From the NCBI GenBank assembly GCA_002354805.1, contig DEMH01000004.1:133150-197149 (forward strand): a DNA stretch of 64,000 bases. Reading direction: 5' to 3'. Positions 14,329 through 22,344 of the stretch are shown one piece after another. A program made the position numbers and the translations under genes. How positions within the stretch are numbered: position 1 is the stretch's first letter; every line of letters starts with the position of its first letter. Below the pieces are notes generated by a model. The model did not search any database and was not told the DNA's origin. It was given only the letters and a program-made list of their open reading frames with translations. This DNA comes from Gammaproteobacteria bacterium UBA2675 (GTDB taxonomy: Bacteria > Pseudomonadota > Gammaproteobacteria > Pseudomonadales > Pseudohongiellaceae).

Positions 14329-16554
14329 TCAGGGTTGATAGCGATTGACTGGAGACGGACCGAAGGACAACCAGGTTTGGGTACTGGTTTGTCCCACGCC
14401 CGGCCGGCTCCAGTCGCACACCCCTTCCGGGAAAATGCTCTGCAGGCGATTCATCTCAGCATCAGTAAACGTGACCGCATAATCACTGATCTGGATTGGT
14501 TTAAGCTGGCACTTCATGATGTCATTGCTGAGAGGACCGCCGGCGACCAGTCGCAGACCCGCATGTGGCGGATACAGTTGATTGCAGCGCCCGGCAGTGT
14601 TGTCGAACAGTCGCTGAGTATCGAACTGTGCTGGCTCGATGATGCGTTCGCCGTCAGCCGCGAAGCAGTCGTCAAGCAGTTGCGGCGGGCGCGCTGCCAC
14701 GATTCGGTCCAATAATGGCGTCGATTCGTCTTCACGATCGATATTGCTCAACCACTCATCCATTAGCGACAGATTCTCATCGGTCAGTGATATTTCGCTG
14801 CCATGGCGCCGGATGACATAGTTATCAGCATGCCCATTGTCCCGCTGCAGGCGCGCCCTGGTGGTGAACGAATAGACGCTTGCGTGGAAGTTACCCTGAT
14901 CGTCCAGGTAGAGGCGGTCGTCAATAATGGGCACGCGTGCCAGACCAGCATCTCCGCTGGTGATGCGTCCCGTTTCATAGGCAATACGGATCGCGTCCGG
15001 ATCACCTTGTGTGCGCTCTGGAGTCAGCTGATAGTCGATGTCCCAGCCGCCGAAATTCTCATTGATATCCAGAAACTGCTGTTTTGTGATCAGACCGGCG
15101 TTCAGTGCCTCCAGTCCATACTGCACCCCTGTGTTGTCGTGCGGGCTGCGGGCTACCTGGCGCTGTGTGGGAAGCGAAGGATAGGACTTTTCTCCAAATA
15201 TGTTACGCATGCCGTCGTAGATCGAGCAGCGAACGCCGTCCGGATTCTGCTCGGGATGATAGTGCATGGCCTGCGGAATTTCGGCGGGACAGTCGAACGG
15301 TGAAACTCGGTCTGGTCGATCCCCCAGCGACTCATCGCACAAATACCAGTTTGGCCAGCCGCCAACCACCGTGCGTGTTGCTTCATCAAGGCCATTATCG
15401 GGATTGTTGGCATACTGGCGCCATGGTCCGCTGCATTCCTGGGCATCTGTGAAATAAGTGACCGCGTCCGAAAAGGTCATGCCTACCAGCAGCCCATCAA
15501 GGATGCCCGGGTAGGCGCCGGCTATCAGTAACTGTTGCATGGCGCCGCCAGAGGCGCCACTGCCGATCGTGTGCACGGGCACACCATAATGCTTGCTGAA
15601 GTGCTCTTTCACCATCATGGCTGTCTCTGCTGACAGGACATCGTTGCAGCCGCCCTGGGCATTTACATTGAGCGTTGACGATGCCACGGCATAACCTTTT
15701 GCCAGGATGCTCTCTCTGAGAACGCCTCCGGTGCTGGTACCCTGAAAATAGCCTGCTTCGCAGCCGCCACCAAATGTGTATACCAGTCTCTGATTCCATC
15801 CATCAGGCGGGGGAGTGACGGCACTGACTGCCTGCCCGTCCTGATACAGTGTGGCTATTTGATAGATGGCCCGGTTAATGGAGCCGGTTTCCAGCCTGAC
15901 GATGAATGGTAGCTGCTGGCCCGTCGTTGTTTCAGTGGTGGCGACATCGGAGGGCAGCTGAGAAGGGTCCTGCAGCGGCTGAAAGCCTTCGTCAGAGACG
16001 CTTTTGTACAGGTAATCGACCCGGGTGGGTACAGAGCAGTCGCCGGTGGACTGACTCGTTTCGAGATATTCCCCGTTGCCGATTGCGAATCGCCGCGGCT
16101 GTTCACTGCCGTCCTCAGCCCGTCGCGGGGCGAGTTCAGACAGACACAGGTAGGGCTGCTGATGCTCGCCTGAGATGACAGGCCCGGTTATTGGATAATT
16201 GACCAGGGTTAGGGCAGCCTGCGCCGCGCCAACGGTGACCCTCACCTCATTGTCACCGTTCTCCAGTCCCTCAATAAGGACTCTGGCGGTCTGCAGGCCG
16301 TCAGCATCTGCCGGAGCGGGCCAGGTAAAAGCGTCATTATTGACATGAATCTGTGGCAGTGCGCCCTGGCTGTCATAGACAAGTTCTAGCAGCGCCGAAC
16401 CGCCGGTGACCAGATGCGGCGCGCTCGACAGTACCTGCGCATTGACGGACTCTGTGACCGTTTGCTCAGGGTCAGAACAGGCAGTCATCATCAGGCCGGC
16501 AATGCTCAGAGCCAGAATCGAAGGGGTGCGCAAGGTGGTAGATGCCTGAGGCAT
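14329..16554 (-). CDS. DUF6351-like esterase-type lipoprotein
   Basis: A 741-residue secreted protein with a lipoprotein signal (MTAC lipobox at about residues 23-26) and GGGAG-like ribosome site upstream. After an N-terminal beta-domain (about 40-125) the protein looks like an alpha/beta hydrolase. GSGASGGAMQQ in the middle fits a nucleophile elbow with serine, followed by several Cys that could form disulfides. The pattern resembles the DUF6351 and tannase/feruloyl-esterase group, some of which degrade polyesters or plant esters. I assign the family with moderate confidence and no substrate. It is transcribed towards the TRAP permease gene, so any functional link to that transporter is speculative. 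Confidence 0.65.
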   Translation of the reverse strand: MPQASTTLRTPSILALSIAGLMMTACSDPEQTVTESVNAQVLSSAPHLVTGGSALLELVYDSQGALPQIHVNNDAFTWPAPADADGLQTARVLIEGLENGDNEVRVTVGAAQAALTLVNYPITGPVISGEHQQPYLCLSELAPRRAEDGSEQPRRFAIGNGEYLETSQSTGDCSVPTRVDYLYKSVSDEGFQPLQDPSQLPSDVATTETTTGQQLPFIVRLETGSINRAIYQIATLYQDGQAVSAVTPPPDGWNQRLVYTFGGGCEAGYFQGTSTGGVLRESILAKGYAVASSTLNVNAQGGCNDVLSAETAMMVKEHFSKHYGVPVHTIGSGASGGAMQQLLIAGAYPGILDGLLVGMTFSDAVTYFTDAQECSGPWRQYANNPDNGLDEATRTVVGGWPNWYLCDESLGDRPDRVSPFDCPAEIPQAMHYHPEQNPDGVRCSIYDGMRNIFGEKSYPSLPTQRQVARSPHDNTGVQYGLEALNAGLITKQQFLDINENFGGWDIDYQLTPERTQGDPDAIRIAYETGRITSGDAGLARVPIIDDRLYLDDQGNFHASVYSFTTRARLQRDNGHADNYVIRRHGSEISLTDENLSLMDEWLSNIDREDESTPLLDRIVAARPPQLLDDCFAADGERIIEPAQFDTQRLFDNTAGRCNQLYPPHAGLRLVAGGPLSNDIMKCQLKPIQISDYAVTFTDAEMNRLQSIFPEGVCDWSRPGVGQTSTQTWLSFGPSPVNRYQP

Positions 16555-16663
16555 GGCTGTTCTCCCGGTGTTACTGTTGTTATTGTTTAGGTTGAATTAT
16601 CTGGCAGCTTACACCAAACTGATTAACTGAACACCCTGTCGTCTCTGGCAATTGAGCTGATAA

Positions 16664-17479
16664 ATGTCCATTCGTCTAAACAGTGTTAAGTGGGTGGCCC
16701 TGCTGTCCGTAGTCGGCGCGCTACTCTCACCGGTCGTCGCTGCGCAGCCGCTTCTGGCACCTCCGCCAGAACGTTCGCCGGGCCAGTCGCAGCTGCCGGA
16801 AGATGCGCCTGACCTCGCCGGCGAGTTCGCCTTTGTCAGAGTGCAATACGACTCATATTACCGAGGCGGCTTCGGTTACGGCCCCTGGTCTGTGGACTTT
16901 CCGGCAGCTGACCGCAACTTTCTGCGAGGCGTCTCGCGGCTGAGCAATATAAGGGTAATGCCCGAGCCAATCGTACTTCGACTGGATGATGACCAGATCT
17001 TCGAATACCCTTTCCTTTACATGCTCGAAGTTGGGCGTAATGGCGGCCCCTATTTCTCTCCACCCGAGTTGCGGAACCTCAGGGAGTATCTGCTGCGCGG
17101 AGGTTTTCTACTGATCGACGACTTCTGGGGCACGCGCGAGTGGCAGGCGTTCGAAAATTCGTTTCGAATGGTTTTCCCTGAGCGTGACATTGTCCAGCTG
17201 CCGCCGGACCATGAGATTTTCCGAATCTACTACGATACCAATGGGCCGCAGATGATACCCGCGCTGGGTAACCCGGAGAATATCCCTGAGCGTGATGCCA
17301 GTGTCGCAATGACCCACGCCATACTCGATGATGCGGGCCGTGTGATGGTGTTGATTAATTTCAACAGCGACATGGGTGATGGCTGGGAGCATACCTATCA
17401 CCCGAATTATCCGACCAGGTATGCGAACACTGCGTATCAACTCGGTGTGAATTTTCTGATTTATTCAATGACGCACTGA
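16664..17479 (+). CDS. DUF4159 domain protein, exported
   Basis: A 271-residue protein with an N-terminal signal peptide (cleavage near VVAAQP). The rest matches the DUF4159 family: FAFVRVQYDS near the N-terminus, YPFLYMLEVG, then LREYLLRGGFLLIDDFWG, a pattern that resembles a Rossmann-like glutamine-amidotransferase fold without a catalytic cysteine. Members often sit near von Willebrand and MoxR-type genes, but none are here. Function is unknown. It is divergent from the DUF6351 gene across 109 bases and convergent with sixA. Confidence 0.78.
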   Translation: MSIRLNSVKWVALLSVVGALLSPVVAAQPLLAPPPERSPGQSQLPEDAPDLAGEFAFVRVQYDSYYRGGFGYGPWSVDFPAADRNFLRGVSRLSNIRVMPEPIVLRLDDDQIFEYPFLYMLEVGRNGGPYFSPPELRNLREYLLRGGFLLIDDFWGTREWQAFENSFRMVFPERDIVQLPPDHEIFRIYYDTNGPQMIPALGNPENIPERDASVAMTHAILDDAGRVMVLINFNSDMGDGWEHTYHPNYPTRYANTAYQLGVNFLIYSMTH

Positions 17480-17532
17480 CCAGCAGAGCAAGGATGTCAG
17501 TGCAGCCTGCGGTCAGCATGTAAGCAGCGCTG

Positions 17533-18030
17533 TTACTGCACCTTTTTGGGATAATCTATCTGCCTGAGCTGGGCTTTGCCGAATTCCAGGCGGGCCCAGC
17601 TGTCCACGTCAAACGTTAACTCTGCCACGCAACAGGTTGGCATATTGTCCAGTCGCGCCGATTCGCAAAGGTCGTTAAACAGATCTGTCAGCGCCGGGTT
17701 GTGGCCAACCAGCATAATGACATCTATATTTTCGTCCTGATGTTGCAGCAGGTGCAGCAGGTGACCGCTGCTGGCCAAGTAGATCTGGCGCTCCATGTGG
17801 ATCAGTCCGTTGGGAATGGACAGGTGAGTAGCAAAAATTTCTGCGGTCGAAACGGTTCGCAATGCCGGGCTGCATATGATTCGCTGCGGTCGCGTGCCGC
17901 GGGCCAGCATCCGGTCTGCCATCATGGGTGCATCATGGCGACCACGCTCGTTTAATGGCCTGTCGATGTCGCGTTGTGTCTGATCATTCCAACTGGACTT
18001 GGCATGACGCACCAGAATCAGCGTTTTCAT
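17533..18030 (-). CDS. sixA: SixA-like phosphohistidine phosphatase
   Basis: A 165-residue histidine-phosphatase-superfamily protein. The start at 18030 gives MKTLILVRHAKSSW, the normal N-terminus; the longer frame adds 17 residues with no homology. The RHA motif supplies the nucleophilic His (residue 9). A second conserved His lies in VGHNP, and LNERGR follows the usual spacing. SixA removes phosphate from the histidine of phosphotransfer proteins such as ArcB or PTS components. Length fits the small SixA group rather than phosphoglycerate mutase. Confidence 0.88.
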   Translation of the reverse strand: MKTLILVRHAKSSWNDQTQRDIDRPLNERGRHDAPMMADRMLARGTRPQRIICSPALRTVSTAEIFATHLSIPNGLIHMERQIYLASSGHLLHLLQHQDENIDVIMLVGHNPALTDLFNDLCESARLDNMPTCCVAELTFDVDSWARLEFGKAQLRQIDYPKKVQ

Positions 18031-18123
18031 ACAGATGAACTCCAGCCATCGTAATTTCTGGCATTGTATCCATAAACTCACGCAAAAAACACCACGAATC
18101 AGTCCGTTTGCTGGCTGGACAAT

Positions 18124-18153
18124 ATCGGCCTAATTGCTCAGAATCATCGGCCT
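18124..18153 (+). promoter_or_regulatory. Direct repeats ATCGGCCT upstream of the DUF481 gene
   Basis: ATCGGCCT occurs at 18124-18131 and 18146-18153, 22 bases apart, close to two helical turns. It lies 43 bases before the DUF481 start. It could be a tandem regulator site. No regulator is known. Confidence 0.3.
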
Positions 18154-18195
18154 GACGCGGTCTCGCAACGACATCATAATCAAGAGGAAGAAGTT

Positions 18196-18924
18196 ATGCC
18201 TGGAATTTACCGCAACAGCGCGCGCGTGGCACTGTTGACCCTGGCGCTGTTTGCGCTGCCCCTGCAGGCCCAAAGCTGGGATCTGGCCACCGAGCTTGAG
18301 CTTGGTGCTGTTTACACATCGGGCAATACGGACAACGAAAATCTGCGATTTCGAGCCGCATTTGACGCCATTCGTGAACAGTGGTCCTATCGACTGACTC
18401 TGGATGGGTTTCGCTCTTCAAAGGATGACGAGCTGGCGGCACAGCGACTCTATACCGTTGGTAGCGCCACTTACAACTTCGATCCCGATAATTTTGTGAG
18501 GACCCGCGTGGCCCATGAGACTGACAAGTTCAGTGGCTACGACAGCCAGTCTGATGTTTCAGTGAGTTATGGTCAGGTCCTGTTCAGAGACTTCGAAGAA
18601 ATGACGCTTAGCTACACGGTTGGTGCCGGTATGCGCGTTTCCAGAGGTTCCGATAGTGACGAGGGAGATTTCGAAGAAGCCATTATCCGTTTGTCTGCAG
18701 ATTATAGCTGGGATCTTTCTGACAATGCGCGCTTCCTGCAGACGCTGAGTGCCGATGCCGGTGAGCGCACCACCATTGCGCGATCTGAGACCGCCCTGGA
18801 ATCAGACATACTGTCGAATCTGTCGATGAAATTTGCCATTAATGTAAAACATCAGACGGAAGTCCCGGTCAACCGCGAGAAGACAGATACTGAGGCTTCC
18901 GTGACCCTGCTGCTGCGATTCTGA
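18196..18924 (+). CDS. DUF481 (YdiY-like) outer-membrane beta-barrel protein
   Basis: A 242-residue protein with a signal peptide (cleavage after LQAQ) and a mature part of alternating polar and hydrophobic strands ending in a C-terminal Phe, as in outer-membrane barrels. ELELGAVYTSGNTDNENL at the mature N-terminus is the usual DUF481 signature. GGAAG-type ribosome site precedes the ATG. In other bacteria such proteins are salt- or stress-induced. The next gene begins 10 bases later, so DUF481 may be the first gene of the oxidase operon, although a barrel protein there is unexpected. Confidence 0.82.
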   Translation: MPGIYRNSARVALLTLALFALPLQAQSWDLATELELGAVYTSGNTDNENLRFRAAFDAIREQWSYRLTLDGFRSSKDDELAAQRLYTVGSATYNFDPDNFVRTRVAHETDKFSGYDSQSDVSVSYGQVLFRDFEEMTLSYTVGAGMRVSRGSDSDEGDFEEAIIRLSADYSWDLSDNARFLQTLSADAGERTTIARSETALESDILSNLSMKFAINVKHQTEVPVNREKTDTEASVTLLLRF

Positions 18925-18934
18925 TTAACATATA

Positions 18935-19843
18935 ATGGAGTACCTGGCGCCTACATCTATTGTTGAAGCTTTGAGCAGCCTGCATCAACACAGGGGCAGC
19001 GCCAGGGTTCTGGCGGGCGGTACAGATATGCTGGCCGGCCTGAACGATATATCCACAGTGCACTCGAATGCCGAAAAACAATCTGGCGCTACGCTGGTCC
19101 TGGTCGATATCAAGCGAGTTCCCGAGCTGCGATCAATAACGGTGCGAGCTGACGGTGCTCTTGTTCTGGGTGCTGCCGTCACTTGCCAGGAGGCGGCGAC
19201 TCACCCGGCGATTCAGAAGTGCTGGCCTGGTTTTGCCGAAGCGCTGGCAGCCTCAGGGCCGGCACAGATTCGGTCGCGGTCGACATTGGGAGGTAAGCTG
19301 TGCCAGGCTGCGGGGGCAGCAGACGTAGCGGCTGCACTGATGGCTATTGACGCCTGTTGCCGGGTCGTCAGTGTCAGCGGCGAGCGACTCATTCCCGTTT
19401 CTGAATTGATTTTGTCACCAGGTCGAACCTGTCTGCGCGCGGATGAACTGCTGTCCAGTATCGAGCTGCCAGCACCGCGAGCCGCCATGGCAGATGCTTA
19501 CGCCAAAGTATCTTCGCGTTCCAGCCTGGGTAAAACTTATGCTGGCGTCGCTGTTGCCCTGACAGTGAAAGAGGGTCGAATTGACAGTTGCCGTGTTGCA
19601 TTGGCGGCAGTGTCATTAGTGCCGGCATTGGCTGAACGTGCGGCCAGTATGTTAATCGGCAATCGACTTGAACCCGATGTGCTGGCGCGTTTTAGAAGGC
19701 AGATTGCCGGCGCCTGTCGCGCTGGCGTCGATTCCCAGCAGACTGCCGATCACAAGGCACACGTGGCGTCAGAACTGGCCATCAGCGCGGCGAGAGTTGC
19801 CTGGCAGAGATCCGCTGGCGGTGGCTCTGAGGGATCCCGATGA
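18935..19843 (+). CDS. FAD-binding subunit of a xanthine dehydrogenase-family enzyme
   Basis: A 302-residue CoxM/CutM-type flavoprotein subunit. VLAGGTDMLAG (about residues 26-36) and STLGGKLCQAAGAAD (about 112-126) correspond to the FAD pyrophosphate- and isoalloxazine-binding motifs of the family. The C-terminal domain follows normally. The gene overlaps the next by four bases (ATGA). There is no clear Shine-Dalgarno before the ATG, only AT-rich sequence, so it may rely on translation of the DUF481 gene just upstream. It would pass electrons from the Fe-S clusters to NAD or another acceptor. Confidence 0.85.
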   Translation: MEYLAPTSIVEALSSLHQHRGSARVLAGGTDMLAGLNDISTVHSNAEKQSGATLVLVDIKRVPELRSITVRADGALVLGAAVTCQEAATHPAIQKCWPGFAEALAASGPAQIRSRSTLGGKLCQAAGAADVAAALMAIDACCRVVSVSGERLIPVSELILSPGRTCLRADELLSSIELPAPRAAMADAYAKVSSRSSLGKTYAGVAVALTVKEGRIDSCRVALAAVSLVPALAERAASMLIGNRLEPDVLARFRRQIAGACRAGVDSQQTADHKAHVASELAISAARVAWQRSAGGGSEGSR

Positions 19844-21900
19844 GCACGCAGGTGTCATGTGTGATCAATGAGCAGCCGGTATCGCTGGACTGTCAGCCGG
19901 GGCAGACACTGCTGTCGGTGTTGCACAATGTGCTGGGAATGACTGGCACTAAAATCGGCTGCGAGAGTGGTTCCTGTGGTGCCTGTACCGTCTTGCTGGA
20001 GGACAATCCGGTATGTGCCTGTCTGGTCCTGGCAGCAGAAATGCAGGGAAAGCGTCTCACCACGATCGAGGGACTGGGCGCCGATGCCGGACTCCACCCT
20101 CTGCAGTATGCGCTGGCTGAACATCAGGCGCTGAGCTGTGGAGCCTGCGGCCCTGGTATGTTGATGGCGGCAGCGGCTCTGTTCAAACAAGATCCACAGC
20201 CGGACAGTTCAGCGGTCGCTGAAGCGCTGTCGGGCAATCTGTGCGCCTGTTCGCGCTATCCGCAGATCGTCAGTGCCTTGTCGCGAGCCGTAACGACATC
20301 GGCCGAGCCAGGTGATTGCAGTCGTGCGGCGCTGGCACGAGTAAAGGGAGAGGCAGTATGCCAGGCGGAGCTGCGACCCAGGGCTGCACTGCAGGGGGCA
20401 ATTCTGCGGAGTCCGTTCGCACATGCCAGAATTTTGCGCCTAGACCTGAGTCGCGCGATTCAGATGGATGGAGTGGAGGCCGTTCTCAGCGCAAGGGACA
20501 ATCCAGAGCTGTGTGGGCATTTGCTGGCGCGGGGCAAAGTCCGGTATCAGGGACAGCCAGTTGCCATTGTTGCCGCGCAGGATGCTGAAACCGCAAAACG
20601 CGCTCTTGCTGCGATCGATATAGAATATGCGCTTTTACCCTCTGTTACCTCGGTACGTCTGGCCATGGAGCCAGAAGCGCCGCTACTCGATGAGACATTA
20701 TTCACACAGGGCATTGATCCGGCGCCTGCGCAGCCATCAAATATCGCGCGGCGCCATACTTCTCGAAAGGGTGAACCCGACAGGGCATTTGCCCTTGCTG
20801 AGGTCATGCTGGGTGATGAAATTGACTGCTCGCCTGTGCTGACGGGCGGGTTTGAGCCGGCTGTCAGTATTGCCCCGAATAAAACTGGCGACGACCTGAC
20901 CACCTGCGCTGATGACAGCTCGCCCCCAGCCCGTTTGCTGGCAAAGCAGGTGTTGCCTCTGGCGCAGCTGCTACACCTCGAGACAGGGCAGCCTGTCAGC
21001 ATCAAGTCCCATCCTGCATCGGTGTTCGCATTGACGCCAGCAAATTTCGCCAGCTTTCGACTGGGTGCGCTCAATGACGGCACTCTGAAGGTTGTAGAAG
21101 CTGTGTTTTGCTGTCAGTCAGGGGCAGTCCCGGCACCCCTGGCTGCTGAAATCTGCGCACTCGCGTTTGTGAGCTATCACTTGCCGAATCAGAATCTGAT
21201 CGCTTACGACGTCATCGCCAATACCCCGCCTCAAAACCGTTACCTGGAATCGGCGGCGATGTGTGCACTGCTTGTTACCGAAACCGCCATGGATGCATTG
21301 TCACGCAAGCTGCGCATCGACCCGCTGGCGCTGCGCTTGCGCAATGCCCGGCAGCGAGACGCTCTGACTGCGGCGAGTGAGCACGAGCATTACCGGGCAC
21401 CGGTAGCTGCCAACAACGGGCGTGGCGTTGCTTACGCCATGGGCTGCACGCACCTGTGTGACGTCGAACTGGACGCGCTGTCCGGGCGGGTCAGGGTCTC
21501 CCGTTATATTGTTTTCGTGGGCGCATCCGAGATGGAAGCCAGCAAGGACCTTGATGTTTTTCAGCAGGCCCTGGCCGAGGCATTTCGTCAGATAGTGAAC
21601 GAAGCGGTCATGTTCGACGAAAATGGATGTTTGCACGATATTGACGTCATGCATTATCGTATGCCGGCTGTGCTGGATTTGCCCGCCGTCGAGGTCGTGT
21701 GGCTGGCCAGCAGTGAATACACAGAACAAGCAGAGCCTGGTGCCAGTAAACAAAGCACACGGGGTGTTGACACGGCTGTTGCGGCCGCAGCGATCGCGAA
21801 TGCGGTAGCCAACGCCGTGGGTGGCAATCTGCGCGAGTTCCCCATCAACCCTGCCTATATACACAAGGCATTAAAACGAGCAGCGCTGCGGCGACGATGA
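19840..21900 (+). CDS. Fused [2Fe-2S]/molybdopterin subunit, Mo domain degenerate
   Basis: A 686-residue fusion. Residues 1-155 are an ordinary Fe-S subunit with Cys41, 46, 49 and 59 or 61 for the first cluster and CGAC (100-103) with CAC (135-137) for the second. Residues from about 165 resemble the Mo-binding subunit but cover about 520 residues where 750 or so is normal. LRSPFAHARIL and VAIVAAQD are recognisable; the GGGFGGK region is missing. Near the C-terminus, the Gly-Glu motif that holds the catalytic glutamate is replaced by KQSTRG just before the conserved AAAAIANAV helix. It is therefore likely to be inactive as a hydroxylase or to do something else. No break in reading frame is apparent. 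MarR follows. Confidence 0.78.
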   Translation: MSTQVSCVINEQPVSLDCQPGQTLLSVLHNVLGMTGTKIGCESGSCGACTVLLEDNPVCACLVLAAEMQGKRLTTIEGLGADAGLHPLQYALAEHQALSCGACGPGMLMAAAALFKQDPQPDSSAVAEALSGNLCACSRYPQIVSALSRAVTTSAEPGDCSRAALARVKGEAVCQAELRPRAALQGAILRSPFAHARILRLDLSRAIQMDGVEAVLSARDNPELCGHLLARGKVRYQGQPVAIVAAQDAETAKRALAAIDIEYALLPSVTSVRLAMEPEAPLLDETLFTQGIDPAPAQPSNIARRHTSRKGEPDRAFALAEVMLGDEIDCSPVLTGGFEPAVSIAPNKTGDDLTTCADDSSPPARLLAKQVLPLAQLLHLETGQPVSIKSHPASVFALTPANFASFRLGALNDGTLKVVEAVFCCQSGAVPAPLAAEICALAFVSYHLPNQNLIAYDVIANTPPQNRYLESAAMCALLVTETAMDALSRKLRIDPLALRLRNARQRDALTAASEHEHYRAPVAANNGRGVAYAMGCTHLCDVELDALSGRVRVSRYIVFVGASEMEASKDLDVFQQALAEAFRQIVNEAVMFDENGCLHDIDVMHYRMPAVLDLPAVEVVWLASSEYTEQAEPGASKQSTRGVDTAVAAAAIANAVANAVGGNLREFPINPAYIHKALKRAALRRR

Positions 21901-22337
21901 TGCATTCCCCCAAACGTAAACTCTTTCTGGATCTGGTGCGCGCCGTTTTCCGGCTTAACGGACTATTGCTTGCCGACGGTGACCGAATGGCAGAGCGGGT
22001 TGGTCTGACAAGTGCCCGCTGGAAAGTCATCGGAATCGTGGCGCTTTCGAACTCTGGTGTCACGGTTCCTTCCATCGCCAGGTCGCTCGGTCAGTCGCGT
22101 CAGGCTGTGCAGCGAATCACTGACGTCATGGCGGCTGATGACCTGCTTGCGTATGTTGAAAATCCGCGCCACAAACGCTCGGCACTGGTGCAGCTGACCG
22201 AACACGGTCAGGAAGTCTACAGCGCCTTGCGGTCACTTCAGGACCCCTGGGCCATCGGGTTGACGGATGACGTGCCAACAGCAGAGCTGGAAACCAGTCT
22301 GCGTCTGATTCAGCGACTGATCAACCGGATGGAGTAG
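21897..22337 (+). CDS. MarR-family transcriptional regulator
   Basis: A 146-residue winged-helix regulator. The recognition region is SIARSLGQSRQAVQRITDVM, followed by a wing with ENPRHKRSALVQLTEHG, the standard MarR layout. The ATG at 21897 overlaps the stop of the oxidase gene; a second in-frame ATG follows directly. Being last in the oxidase operon suggests that it senses a small-molecule ligand related to that operon and represses it. That role is inferred from position. No marR-type dyad was found before 18935. Confidence 0.88.
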   Translation: MMHSPKRKLFLDLVRAVFRLNGLLLADGDRMAERVGLTSARWKVIGIVALSNSGVTVPSIARSLGQSRQAVQRITDVMAADDLLAYVENPRHKRSALVQLTEHGQEVYSALRSLQDPWAIGLTDDVPTAELETSLRLIQRLINRME

Positions 22338-22344
22338 GCCAATT

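Noticed and set aside
19840..21900. A frameshift or deletion pseudogene in the Fe-S/Mo fusion
   Set aside because: A single continuous frame runs to a conserved C-terminal helix, overlaps both neighbours by four bases, and keeps all Fe-S cysteines. Divergence is more likely than decay.
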